Shown in pieces: positions 1 through 8,101 of a stretch of DNA of 64,000 bases; the stretch's first letter is position 1; each line of letters begins with the position of its first letter. The DNA is from Clostridium bovifaecis. Lineage in GTDB: Bacteria; Bacillota; Clostridia; Clostridiales; Clostridiaceae. The stretch is from assembly GCA_009738435.1 (NCBI GenBank), contig CP046522.1, positions 589,249 to 653,248 of the forward strand, read 5' to 3'. The notes beneath the pieces are model-generated. The model had not been told where the DNA came from, did no database searches, and saw nothing but the letters and a program-made list of their open reading frames with translations. Position numbers and translations under genes: made by a program.

Positions 1-54
1 AAATATGTATGTGAACAGATGCAAGCAGTTGAAAAAGAAAAGATGGCAGGATAA
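1..54 (+). CDS. C-terminal end of an unidentified protein
   Basis: Frame 1 is open from the first base and stops at TAA 52-54, giving 17 residues that end in KEKMAG. The AT-rich spacer and an intrinsic terminator that follow support this as the true 3' end of a gene whose body lies outside the window. Too little sequence is present to assign a family. Confidence 0.5.
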   Translation, partial: KYVCEQMQAVEKEKMAG

Positions 55-107
55 TTAAATAGTTAGCAACCTTTCATTTAAAATTATTTAAATGAAATTA
101 CCTTATA

Positions 108-139
108 AAGCTCATGTTTTGCATGGGCTTCTTTTTTTA
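108..139 (+). terminator. Intrinsic terminator
   Basis: A nine-pair stem (AAGCTCATG at 108-116 with CATGGGCTT at 122-130, one G-T pair) is followed by a T-rich tract. It would end transcription of the partial gene at the left edge. Confidence 0.75.
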
Positions 140-235
140 TTTAATTATATGATAGAATAGTTCTATGGAGAAAAAATCATAATACTAATGTATATAACTT
201 ATATGAATATATTGTACTTGTAAAGGAGAATGGCG

Positions 236-883
236 ATGTTAAAAGCTGTAATATTTGATATGGATGGAGTAATAGTAGATACAGAACCTTTGTCATATAA
301 GGCAAGTGATGCGTTGTTGAAGAAATATGGTAAGGGTAGCTATAATGAAGAATTTCATAGAAGTGTTATGGGTAACAGCATGATGGAGGAAATTAGAAAG
401 ATAAAGGAATACTTTGATCTCTCTGATAGCTGCGAGAATATTTTTAAAGAAAGAAATATAATATATAAGGATATAGTAAACAAAGAAATGAAGGTTATGA
501 ATGGGCTTAGTGATCTTTTGGAGTATTTAAAGATATCGGGTATTAAATCTGCAGTAGTAACTGGAAGCAATAGAGATATAGCAGAGTTTATACTTGATAA
601 ATTAGGAATACTATCTTACTTTGAATTTATCATAGCAGGGGATGAAGTGGAAAAGTGCAAACCGGACCCGTGGGCTTACAAAATAGCAATGAAAAAACTA
701 GAAAGTACTAGTGATGAAACTATAATATTAGAAGACTCTATAAATGGAATAAAGGCAGCCATTGCAGCTGGCTGTAAAGTTATTGCTGTAAATAGTATTT
801 GGGAAGAAAAAGGTACGAAAGAGATATTAAGCTTTGAAGAAGACTTATCGAATGTTAAAAACATAATTGAAAATTTCAAGTAA
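236..883 (+). CDS. HAD-family phosphatase, beta-phosphoglucomutase-like
   Basis: A 215-residue cytosolic haloacid-dehalogenase hydrolase. The N-terminal motif I FDMDGVIVDTEP carries the nucleophile and acid/base aspartates and the start of a helical cap. Motif II is VVTGSN, the motif III lysine lies in KCKPDPWAYKIA, and motif IV is ILEDSINGI. This is the subfamily of beta-phosphoglucomutases and small sugar-phosphate phosphatases; the substrate cannot be read from sequence. An ATG at 230 is also in frame but lies one base after the GGAG at 225-228; the ATG at 236 has seven-base spacing and is the better start. It stands alone between a terminator and the next gene. Phosphatase or mutase activity remains open. 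Confidence 0.85.
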   Translation: MLKAVIFDMDGVIVDTEPLSYKASDALLKKYGKGSYNEEFHRSVMGNSMMEEIRKIKEYFDLSDSCENIFKERNIIYKDIVNKEMKVMNGLSDLLEYLKISGIKSAVVTGSNRDIAEFILDKLGILSYFEFIIAGDEVEKCKPDPWAYKIAMKKLESTSDETIILEDSINGIKAAIAAGCKVIAVNSIWEEKGTKEILSFEEDLSNVKNIIENFK

Positions 884-912
884 GATATCAGTTTTGTAAA
901 AAGGAGGATTCG

Positions 913-1784
913 ATGAAGGGGAAAGTAATATTTATAACTGTTATGATAGTTGCTATAGGGATTCTTTTGTGTATGGAGAACAATTGCATAACAATAACTA
1001 ATATTGATGTAGGGTCAAAAAACTACCTAAAGAATTTGACGGCTACTGTATAGTTCATTTATCAGATTTACATAATAAATCTTTTGGAAGGAATCAAGAA
1101 AGACTGGTTAACAAGATAGAAAAACTTAATCCTGATATGATAGTAATCACGGGAGATATAATTGACAGCAGAAGGTATGATGAAAAGCCAAGTGTAGAAC
1201 TAGTAAAAAATATCTCTAAAATTGCTCCGGTCTATTATGTTCCTGGAAACCATGAAATGAGATCGGGGAAAGTTTTATCACTTCAGAAGAAATTAGAGTC
1301 TGCAGGAGCGAGAGTATTGAGGAATGAAAGTAAAACGATAAAGATAGGTACAGAAGAAATATTGATAGCTGGAATAGATGACCCTTATTTAAATCAAAAA
1401 AAGGAAAGTGCAGTAATGAATTATGAGATAAATAAGGCAGTAGGTAATAGTAAAAATACATATAAAATTCTTTTATCTCACAGACCGGAGAAGTTCCCAA
1501 TCTATATTAAGAATAATATAGATTTAACGTTTAGTGGTCATGCACATGGTGGACAAGTAAGGTTACCATTTGTAGGAGGAGTGATAGCACCTAATCAAGG
1601 TTGGTTTCCTAAATATACTTCGGGAAAGCATGAAAAAGGCAATTCTACCATGGTTATTAGCAGAGGTCTTGGAAATAGCTTAGCGCCACTTAGAATATTC
1701 AACAGACCAGAAATCGTTGTAGCAACGCTTAAGAAATATTTTGCGAAGCAAAATATTTCTAAATCACTAATCACTAGTCACTAA
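913..1784 (+). pseudogene. Membrane-anchored metallophosphoesterase, frameshifted in a poly-A run
   Basis: An AGGAGG site precedes ATG 913. The first frame encodes a hydrophobic N-terminal anchor (VIFITVMIVAIGILLC) and stops at about 1053. The other frame continues without a break into calcineurin-like phosphoesterase motifs: HLSDLH, ITGDIID, PGNHEM, LLSHRPE and FSGHAHGGQVR. Together they match the YkuE/YaeI-like membrane-attached phosphoesterase plan. The switch is needed at the six-A run 1017-1022, where one more A restores the frame, so a sequencing error is as likely as a mutation. The last residues (from about AKQNISKS onward) are encoded by a palindromic repeat element that begins at 1732, so the natural C-terminus was replaced or extended by repeat insertion. 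Confidence 0.75.
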
Positions 1785-2005
1785 TCGCTAGTAGGTCAGC
1801 GGTAAGATAATGTTGTAGATGCTAAGCCCTTATTATGTGGAGTTAGAAGAAGTTTGTAGTTAGTTTTTGCTTCATTTTGCTTTACACTGCAACATCAATT
1901 TATTCTCAACATCTGAAGCTTAACATCTATATTTTAGTGATTAGCGATTAGAGACTAGGGACTATCCTATAAGAAAATTGCGCCGCAATTTTCTTAGTGT
2001 GCGAC
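1732..2005. repeat. Composite palindromic repeat element, copy 1
   Basis: The left end is a 13-bp-arm hairpin (AGAAATATTTTGC, loop GAA, GCAAAATATTTCT; 1732-1760) followed by ACTAATC/ACTAGTC-type heptamers at 1761-1794. After about 140 bp of unrelated sequence, inverted heptamers return at 1935-1967 (TAGTGATTAGCGATTAGAG). They are followed by a 12-bp-arm hairpin AAGAAAATTGCG-C-CGCAATTTTCTT at 1971-1995. The same pieces recur near 20.2, 58.0 and 63.4 kb. It is non-coding except where it overlaps the end of the metallophosphoesterase. Confidence 0.75.
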
Positions 2006-2082
2006 TATAGATTAAAAAGAAAGGGCATATTAAAATGTGAGTATGAATACTTTAGAGAGATGATTAATATTGAATAAAAATG

Positions 2083-2098
2083 TGCAAACGTTTGTGCA
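2083..2098. promoter_or_regulatory. Candidate cre-like (CcpA) operator upstream of pgi
   Basis: The sequence TGCAAACGTTTGTGCA contains the perfect palindrome CAAACGTTTG and resembles catabolite-response elements. It lies about 85 bp before the pgi start. Assignment to CcpA is inference from the motif only. Confidence 0.4.
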
Positions 2099-2181
2099 GA
2101 TGCTTGAATTTACTAGCTAAATGAATTAAAATTCTTGTGAAGAAAAGTACAATGACTTTATTAGTAATGGAGGGTTAATTT

Positions 2182-3534
2182 ATGTCCAAAAGTATAAGTT
2201 TAGATTTATCAAAAACAAGACCTTATCTAAATGAACATGAAATAGAGCAGCTTCAACCTATGATAAATACAGCACATGATATGCTGCATAATAAGACAGG
2301 TGAAGGCAGTGATTTTTTAGGATGGGTAGACTTACCTGTTAATTATGATAAAGAAGAGTTTGGAAGAATAAAGAAAGCCGCTGAGAAAATAAAAAAAAAT
2401 TCAGAAGCGCTTGTCGTTATAGGAATAGGAGGGTCATATTTAGGAGCGAGAGCTGCTATTGAAATGCTGACTCATACTTTCTGCAATACTATTTCAAAGG
2501 AAGACAGAAAGTCGCCACAAATATTCTATGCTGGAAATAATATTAGTTCTACATACATGGCAGATTTAATAGAAGCAATAAAGGATATGGACTTTTCGGT
2601 TAATGTAATCTCAAAATCAGGAACTACAACAGAACCTGCTATAGCTTTTAGAATATTTAAGGATTTATTAGAGAAGAAATATGGAAAAGAAGGAGCAAAA
2701 GAAAGAATCTTTGCTACTACGGATAAAGAAAAAGGGGCACTTAGAACCCTAGCAGAAGCCGAGGGCTATGAAACCTTCGTAATTCCAGATGATGTTGGAG
2801 GAAGGTATTCAGTATTAACTGCAGTGGGACTACTTCCGATAGCAGCAGCAGGAATAGATATAGATGAGATGATGAAAGGAGCTGCAGAGGCAAGAGAAGA
2901 ATTTAGTGCTCCAGAATTGAGCAAAAATGCAGCATATAGATATGCAGCAGCAAGAAATGCTTTATACAATAAAGGTAAAGAAATTGAAATGATTGTTAAT
3001 TTTGAGCCGGCTCTTCATTATATGGGTGAATGGTGGAAACAACTCTACGGAGAAAGTGAAGGAAAAGATAACAAGGGTATATTCCCTGCGGCCGCAGATT
3101 TCTCAACAGACTTACATTCTATGGGACAGTATATACAAGAAGGCTTAAGAAATTTAATAGAAACACACTTAAATGTTGAAAGGCCAAGAAAAACAGTTGT
3201 TATAGAAGCGAATGAAGATAACCTTGACGGATTAAATTTCCTTGAAGGAAAGGACATGGATTTTGTAAATCATCAAGCATTTAGAGGTACGGTAGTAGCT
3301 CATAATGATGGTGGAGTACCTAACATAATTATAAATATTCCGGAATTAACTCCTTATCATTTTGGATATTTAGTGTATTTCTTCGAAAAGGCTTGTGGAA
3401 TAAGTGGTTACCTACTAGGAGTTAATCCATTTAATCAACCTGGAGTTGAAGCTTATAAGAAAAACATGTTTGCTCTTCTTGGAAAACCTGGTTATGAAGG
3501 AATGAGAGCTGAAATAGAAGCGAAACTTAAATAG
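2182..3534 (+). CDS. pgi: Glucose-6-phosphate isomerase
   Basis: Interconverts glucose 6-phosphate and fructose 6-phosphate in the cytosol (glycolysis/gluconeogenesis). The 450-residue length is that of the short Firmicute PGI. Visible motifs are [13 protein letters not shown], the sugar-phosphate loop [10 protein letters not shown], the signature [13 protein letters not shown], and the C-terminal signature region [17 protein letters not shown]. The ATG at 2182 follows GGAGG with normal spacing. It is monocistronic, with a repeat element and a cre-like palindrome upstream and a strong terminator downstream that is shared with the convergent gene. Confidence 0.97.
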   Translation: MSKSISLDLSKTRPYLNEHEIEQLQPMINTAHDMLHNKTGEGSDFLGWVDLPVNYDKEEFGRIKKAAEKIKKNSEALVVIGIGGSYLGARAAIEMLTHTFCNTISKEDRKSPQIFYAGNNISSTYMADLIEAIKDMDFSVNVISKSGTTTEPAIAFRIFKDLLEKKYGKEGAKERIFATTDKEKGALRTLAEAEGYETFVIPDDVGGRYSVLTAVGLLPIAAAGIDIDEMMKGAAEAREEFSAPELSKNAAYRYAAARNALYNKGKEIEMIVNFEPALHYMGEWWKQLYGESEGKDNKGIFPAAADFSTDLHSMGQYIQEGLRNLIETHLNVERPRKTVVIEANEDNLDGLNFLEGKDMDFVNHQAFRGTVVAHNDGGVPNIIINIPELTPYHFGYLVYFFEKACGISGYLLGVNPFNQPGVEAYKKNMFALLGKPGYEGMRAEIEAKLK

Positions 3535-3602
3535 GTAATTATACTTAACGATGAGTTAAGTATAGAACCTTACTATGCTAAAAGTTAGAGGCAAGAATTT
3601 AA

Positions 3603-3634
3603 AAGTAGCACCATGAAGGTGCTACTCTTTATTT
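3603..3634. terminator. Bidirectional terminator between pgi and the YcdB/SLH-like gene
   Basis: AGTAGCACC (3604-3612) pairs with GGTGCTACT (3618-3626) around the loop ATGAA, flanked by an A-run on one side and a T-rich tail on the other. It can therefore work for both convergent genes. A second hairpin (ATACTTAAC/GTTAAGTAT, 3541-3563) precedes it. Confidence 0.8.
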
Positions 3635-6022
3635 ATACATAGGATAGTAATTATTATTCACTTCTTTGTTTTGGAGTGCTCTGAAAAGTCCAAGAGCGAG
3701 ATCTTCTGATGTTGCAATTTTTTTAGGGTTTATCTTATTATCTTCCAAATCTATTAAGTTAAGACCTTTAGCTAGGGTTACATAACCATAGTTTTCTTTG
3801 CTTACATCTTTAGCATCTGCAGAATTAAGCGAGAAAATATCTGAACAATTAGCTATTTTTTCATACTGAAGGAATTTTATTAAAGCTTTACACATTTCCT
3901 CTCTAGATACAGGAGCTTGGATATCAAAGTTATTCAAGTTCTCATCGATTATACCATAGTATTTTGCCATTGCTAAATAGTCATCATTAGATAGAGCCGC
4001 CTGATTTGCACTGCCAGCAGAATCTTCCTTAGCATCAGACTGAGAAGATTTTGTTGTTTCGGTATTTATTATATATGGAGTATAGCCAAGAGCATCAACT
4101 AAGGTTTTTACCAAATCAATATATTTAACTTCTTTTTTTAATTTAAAGTCTTTAGTATCAATTAAGCCCTTATATGCTAGTATAGTTATTTCTTTTTCTG
4201 CTTTGCTGCCTTTTACTTCATTTAGGAAATCTGAAATATCAAACTTAATTTCTTCACCATCATAATCATTTAAAATTTTGCTATCGAAAGCATCAACAAA
4301 ACTGCTAGTCGGTTCTAGACAATAAGTTAGTTTTAACTCATTTTTTATAGATTTAGGATCAGGGCTAGTATTTATCAACATATACTTTAATGAAGGAGTG
4401 TACTTATTATAATAAGTTTCCCTAGCTTTTGAAGGATCTATACTAGAGGATGCTTGTGGAAAAGCTATACCGTCATCCCATGATAAATTCATGCAAGATA
4501 CTTCACCAGTTTCCGCATCAAATTCCATATAAATGCTATTATTTTCATAAGGTATATTGTTTACTTTTCTTACAAATGAATATCTGTAGAATCTCTCGGC
4601 TTCTTTTGCACTATAAGTTTCTTTAGGTAATAGTTCTACATGATTTAAACTCAATTCTATATCCTTAAGTTTGTCTTTATAATGCTCACCTAGGATAGCT
4701 AATGCTTTATAGTAACCTTCTTTCCAGGTGATTTTTGGAGTGAAGTTTTCTTTATACTCATAAGGTGTATAGTTATATATAGATAAAATTTGACCGTTCA
4801 AAGCATTGATTGATATAGAACCATCTCTTATTATTGTATTTACTACTTTTCCTTTTGCATCTTTAACCTCTGTTTTTTTAGTAAAAAAGGCAGTCCAAGT
4901 TTTAGTTGAATTATCATTAAAAGAATTGTCATCTTCTCTATATCTTAAGTCGCCTATAGTATATCCTTTACCGTACATATTGTTAACTATATTAGATATA
5001 ATGGTTAAAGCCTTATCTTTTTTTAGGGGATCTTTTGCATTTTCGAGTTTCTTGTATTTCTTATACAATTCATCGATTTCTTTCTGATTAGGGCTAATAG
5101 TTTCAACTTTAGAATTTAAGCTTCCGGCATAGCTTATAGGTTTTCCGGTCTTAGCATCTATAACTTGACCATCTTTCAAAGTGGGCTCGTATACAAGCTT
5201 TATATTTTTCTTATTATCCGCATTTTGATATTCGTATTTATTATTAAAGAGCTTGTATTTTAACGTCATATCTGTACTACTTTTAAATATATTTTCTGCT
5301 TTGTCTAAAGATATAGAACCCTTATCGCTAGGAAATACTAACGAGTTATTCCAATTATAATGATAAGCTGTAACTTCACCTGTAACGCCATCTACATTTA
5401 TATATATATTATCGTTATCGTAGGAAGCTTGATTTACAAATCTAGTATAGTTAAAGCTATAGTTTGAAGAATTGTATCTATTTGAGAACCATTTATCAGT
5501 GGTTAATTTTGAGTTCTTATATTCATCAGGATTTATTTTTTTTATAGCCTCTTCAGCGGTTTTTTGTGCTTCCTCCATAGAGAGGGTTGGAATTGATTTC
5601 TCACCGTTTTTGTTGTATTCGCTTTTATTCATGGAAATCAATTTTCCGGTATTTCCATCTAAAGATATATAAATATTTGTACTTCCTTTAAAAGAGGTGT
5701 TATACCAGGATATATTCCAAGTATAGGATTTAGTTTCCTTGACATCGCTGTACACATAAGGGTCTAAGCTAATATTATATTTAAAGTCTTTTTCATTAAT
5801 ATCAATATTAAAATATTTCTTAAGAACTTCTTTACCTTTAGTTAAAGCTAATTCTTTTGAGAGTGATACATTAATATCCTCATTTGGATCGGTTTTGTCG
5901 CTAGGTGTAGATATAACCTTTGCATTGGGAGTATCATAAGAAGTTGCAGCAAAGGCCTGTTGTGCAAATGGAGATAGCATAGAACATGCTAATAAAATAG
6001 AAAAAAGTTTTTGTTTATTCAT
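3629..6022 (-). CDS. Secreted YcdB/YcdC-repeat protein with C-terminal SLH-like region
   Basis: A 797-residue exported protein. The N-terminus MNKQKLFSILLACSMLSPFAQQ.. ending in AFA is a classical signal peptide. Residues of about 50-560 hold tandem PepSY-like YcdB/YcdC modules, recognisable from the repeated pattern YI.LDG.TG.L/VT.Y (INVDGVTGEVTAYHYNW, MEFDAETGEVSCMNLSW). The last roughly 200 residues contain three degenerate S-layer-homology-like units (AYKGLIDTKDFKLKKEV, AKYYGIIDENLNNFD, AKGLNLIDLEDNKINP), suggesting attachment to the cell wall. AGGAGG precedes the start with correct spacing. It is monocistronic and convergent with pgi. The function is unknown; PepSY-type modules often restrain proteases or act in envelope maintenance, which is family knowledge, not shown here. 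Confidence 0.8.
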   Translation of the reverse strand: MNKQKLFSILLACSMLSPFAQQAFAATSYDTPNAKVISTPSDKTDPNEDINVSLSKELALTKGKEVLKKYFNIDINEKDFKYNISLDPYVYSDVKETKSYTWNISWYNTSFKGSTNIYISLDGNTGKLISMNKSEYNKNGEKSIPTLSMEEAQKTAEEAIKKINPDEYKNSKLTTDKWFSNRYNSSNYSFNYTRFVNQASYDNDNIYINVDGVTGEVTAYHYNWNNSLVFPSDKGSISLDKAENIFKSSTDMTLKYKLFNNKYEYQNADNKKNIKLVYEPTLKDGQVIDAKTGKPISYAGSLNSKVETISPNQKEIDELYKKYKKLENAKDPLKKDKALTIISNIVNNMYGKGYTIGDLRYREDDNSFNDNSTKTWTAFFTKKTEVKDAKGKVVNTIIRDGSISINALNGQILSIYNYTPYEYKENFTPKITWKEGYYKALAILGEHYKDKLKDIELSLNHVELLPKETYSAKEAERFYRYSFVRKVNNIPYENNSIYMEFDAETGEVSCMNLSWDDGIAFPQASSSIDPSKARETYYNKYTPSLKYMLINTSPDPKSIKNELKLTYCLEPTSSFVDAFDSKILNDYDGEEIKFDISDFLNEVKGSKAEKEITILAYKGLIDTKDFKLKKEVKYIDLVKTLVDALGYTPYIINTETTKSSQSDAKEDSAGSANQAALSNDDYLAMAKYYGIIDENLNNFDIQAPVSREEMCKALIKFLQYEKIANCSDIFSLNSADAKDVSKENYGYVTLAKGLNLIDLEDNKINPKKIATSEDLALGLFRALQNKEVNNNYYPMYK

Positions 6023-6193
6023 ATATATACCTCCTTATTTTTTATAATTAATTACACATTATAGCAAAATTTTCTTAATACTTTATAAATATATACGTTA
6101 TAAAAAGTAATAAGTTATTATACTGCTTAAATAAATTGTAAATTCATTCTAAGGCTATGATAAAATATAATTTGTAAGGAGGATAGATAAAAC

Positions 6194-6634
6194 ATGAAAA
6201 TAATAGTTGATGCAGATGCTTGCCCAGGGAGAGAACTTATTGAGAAAGCAGCAAAAGAAAATAAAATAGATGTAATAATGTATTGTGATATAAATCATGC
6301 TATAACTAGTGAATATAGTATAGTCAAAATTGTAGATAGTGGTTTTCAAAGTGTAGATATGAAGGTAGCAAATGAAGCTAAACAAGGAGATATTGTGGTA
6401 ACTCAAGATTTTGGGGTAGCTGCTATGGTGCTTGGTAAGAGCGCGTATGCTATAAGTCCGAAAGGGTATATTTATGATAATGATAATATAGATAGGTTAC
6501 TATTCGAAAGGCACCTATCTTCAAAGGCTAGAAGGAATGGAGAGAAAACTTCGAATCCCAAAAAGAGGACAGAAGAAGATAATGAAAGATTATATAGAAA
6601 TATTTTAAGGCTTATTAAGAACGCTATAGGTTAA
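6194..6634 (+). CDS. UPF0178 (YaiI/YqxD, DUF188) family protein
   Basis: A 146-residue cytosolic protein. The N-terminus KIIVDADACPGRELIEKAA is the hallmark of the YaiI/YqxD family, whose fold resembles PIN-domain nucleases. The acidic residues in VDADACP and in TQDFGVAAMVLGK are the conserved set. AAGGAGG sits about seven bases before ATG 6194. No substrate or pathway has been established for the family. It is a single gene divergent from the YcdB-type gene. Confidence 0.88.
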   Translation: MKIIVDADACPGRELIEKAAKENKIDVIMYCDINHAITSEYSIVKIVDSGFQSVDMKVANEAKQGDIVVTQDFGVAAMVLGKSAYAISPKGYIYDNDNIDRLLFERHLSSKARRNGEKTSNPKKRTEEDNERLYRNILRLIKNAIG

Positions 6635-6742
6635 AATAATTAATCTTAATGCATAGTTTTTGGAAAATAAAACTATGGTAATATTTATGATTTGTATTGA
6701 TATCTTCATTAATTTATAATTTTTATTAATGGAGGGATGAGT

Positions 6743-7084
6743 ATGGATAAGTTTTTAACACTGCACACTAATAAAAAAGAATTTTTTAAAGACTTAAAGA
6801 AGAATGATATATTTGTATATTCATACCATGACTATAAATGGGATGATGTTATTAAAGTAGCAGAAGAAAATAGGGTCAAGCTTCAATATATTATGAAAGG
6901 AACTCCTGAATATAAGTATTATGGAGAATGTGCAGCTAAAGTGGTAAGCATAGCTGAAGATACTTATGAGTTCAAAATGAGTTCGGGTGAAATAATTAAA
7001 ATTGAAGCTGAAGATGAGGAAATGGCTCGTTTGAAACTTTTAGATTACTTATTTCAAAATAACTATATTACGAAAAAGAAATAA
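6743..7084 (+). CDS. Hypothetical protein, about 113 aa
   Basis: A small, charged, probably soluble protein (MDKFLTLHTNKKEFFKDLKK start, lysine-rich C-terminus NNYITKKK). It has no signal peptide or membrane segment and I do not recognise a family. An in-frame ATG at 6737 directly abuts GGAGGG (6731-6736), whereas ATG 6743 has six-base spacing and is preferred. A perfect terminator follows, so it is a genuine single-gene unit. Confidence 0.7.
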   Translation: MDKFLTLHTNKKEFFKDLKKNDIFVYSYHDYKWDDVIKVAEENRVKLQYIMKGTPEYKYYGECAAKVVSIAEDTYEFKMSSGEIIKIEAEDEEMARLKLLDYLFQNNYITKKK

Positions 7085-7105
7085 AATAGAGATACTAAAA
7101 ATAAG

Positions 7106-7139
7106 AAAATCCGTCTAATTTAACTAGACGGATTTTTCT
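7106..7139 (+). terminator. Intrinsic terminator
   Basis: AAAATCCGTCTA (7106-7117) and TAGACGGATTTT (7125-7136) form a perfect 12-bp stem with a seven-base loop and a short T-tail. Confidence 0.9.
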
Positions 7140-7224
7140 ATTTGGTAGATAATTATATTAGAATGAAATTGATAGGTAGAACTGCAAAGAATAAATATAT
7201 TATATATCAATTAAGGGTGGAATT

Positions 7225-7899
7225 ATGATGAGTTACATAATAGGATTTCTTAAAAAAAATAAGCATTTTTTGTACTTGCTCGTTTTTGTACCACTAATAC
7301 TTGTATTTTACTTTTGCCAGAGATTTATAACACCGAGGTATATAATGCATTCCAAATATGACGAGTACATACCTTTTGTAAAATTTTTTATAGTACCTTA
7401 TATATTTTGGTTTATATACATGGCAATTGGATTTGTATACTTTGGATTGAAATCTAAAGAAGAGTTTATAAAGTTGCTAAAATTTATATTTTGGGGAATG
7501 AGTATAAGCTATATGATATTTGTACTGTTTCCTAGTGGTCAAAATATGAGACCTAGTTTAAATGATAAGGATGTATTTTCAAAGGCGGTAGGATTTATAT
7601 ATTCCGTAGACCCTCCTATAAATGTATTCCCAAGCATACATGTGATAAACGCTATCGGTGTAAATATAGCTGTTTGTAATAGCGCTTTATTTAATAACAG
7701 AAAAAGAATAAAGAGTTTGTCGTCTATAGTTATGATTTTTATCTGTGCATCTACCGTATTTATAAAGCAGCATTCGCTAATCGATGTATTAGCTGGAACG
7801 GTACTTTCACTAGGAATTTATTCCGTTATTTATTATATCCCTGAAGTCATCAAGAAAAAGCGTAATAAAGAAGTTGAGAAAGAGTCGGCTGTTAAATAA
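7225..7899 (+). CDS. PAP2-family membrane phosphatase / phosphotransferase
   Basis: A 224-residue integral membrane protein with about six hydrophobic helices. Conserved PAP2 motifs are visible near the end: FPSIHVINAI (the PSxH motif) and KQHSLIDVLAG (the distal motif with the catalytic histidine and aspartate). The upstream motif is reduced, as in the inositol-phosphorylceramide-synthase-like branch of the superfamily. It likely dephosphorylates or transfers a lipid-linked phosphate at the membrane outer face. Two ATGs (7225, 7228) follow AAGGGTGG. It is monocistronic with its own terminator. The exact substrate is unknown. Confidence 0.85.
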   Translation: MMSYIIGFLKKNKHFLYLLVFVPLILVFYFCQRFITPRYIMHSKYDEYIPFVKFFIVPYIFWFIYMAIGFVYFGLKSKEEFIKLLKFIFWGMSISYMIFVLFPSGQNMRPSLNDKDVFSKAVGFIYSVDPPINVFPSIHVINAIGVNIAVCNSALFNNRKRIKSLSSIVMIFICASTVFIKQHSLIDVLAGTVLSLGIYSVIYYIPEVIKKKRNKEVEKESAVK

Positions 7900-7917
7900 T
7901 AGAAAGTAAGCAAAGAG

Positions 7918-7947
7918 AAAAGGTCAGCATTATGCTGATCTTTTTTT
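7918..7947 (+). terminator. Intrinsic terminator
   Basis: AGGTCAGCA (7921-7929) pairs with TGCTGATCT (7933-7941) with one G-T pair, followed by seven T residues. Confidence 0.88.
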
Positions 7948-8101
7948 AGAATATTATTTACAATGATAGATTTTTATTGTAAAATTAATATTTGCGCATA
8001 ATTATAACAAGTATATCATGATGCACTAAAATTTCATAACTATCATATCATAAGTTTAACAGCTGTGTCAAGATATTTAAAAAAATTAGGAGGGGAGTAA
8101 T

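Noticed and set aside
6155..6406. Minus-strand 83-codon frame overlapping the UPF0178 gene
   Set aside because: It lies antisense to a conserved gene and has AT-driven hydrophobic composition only.
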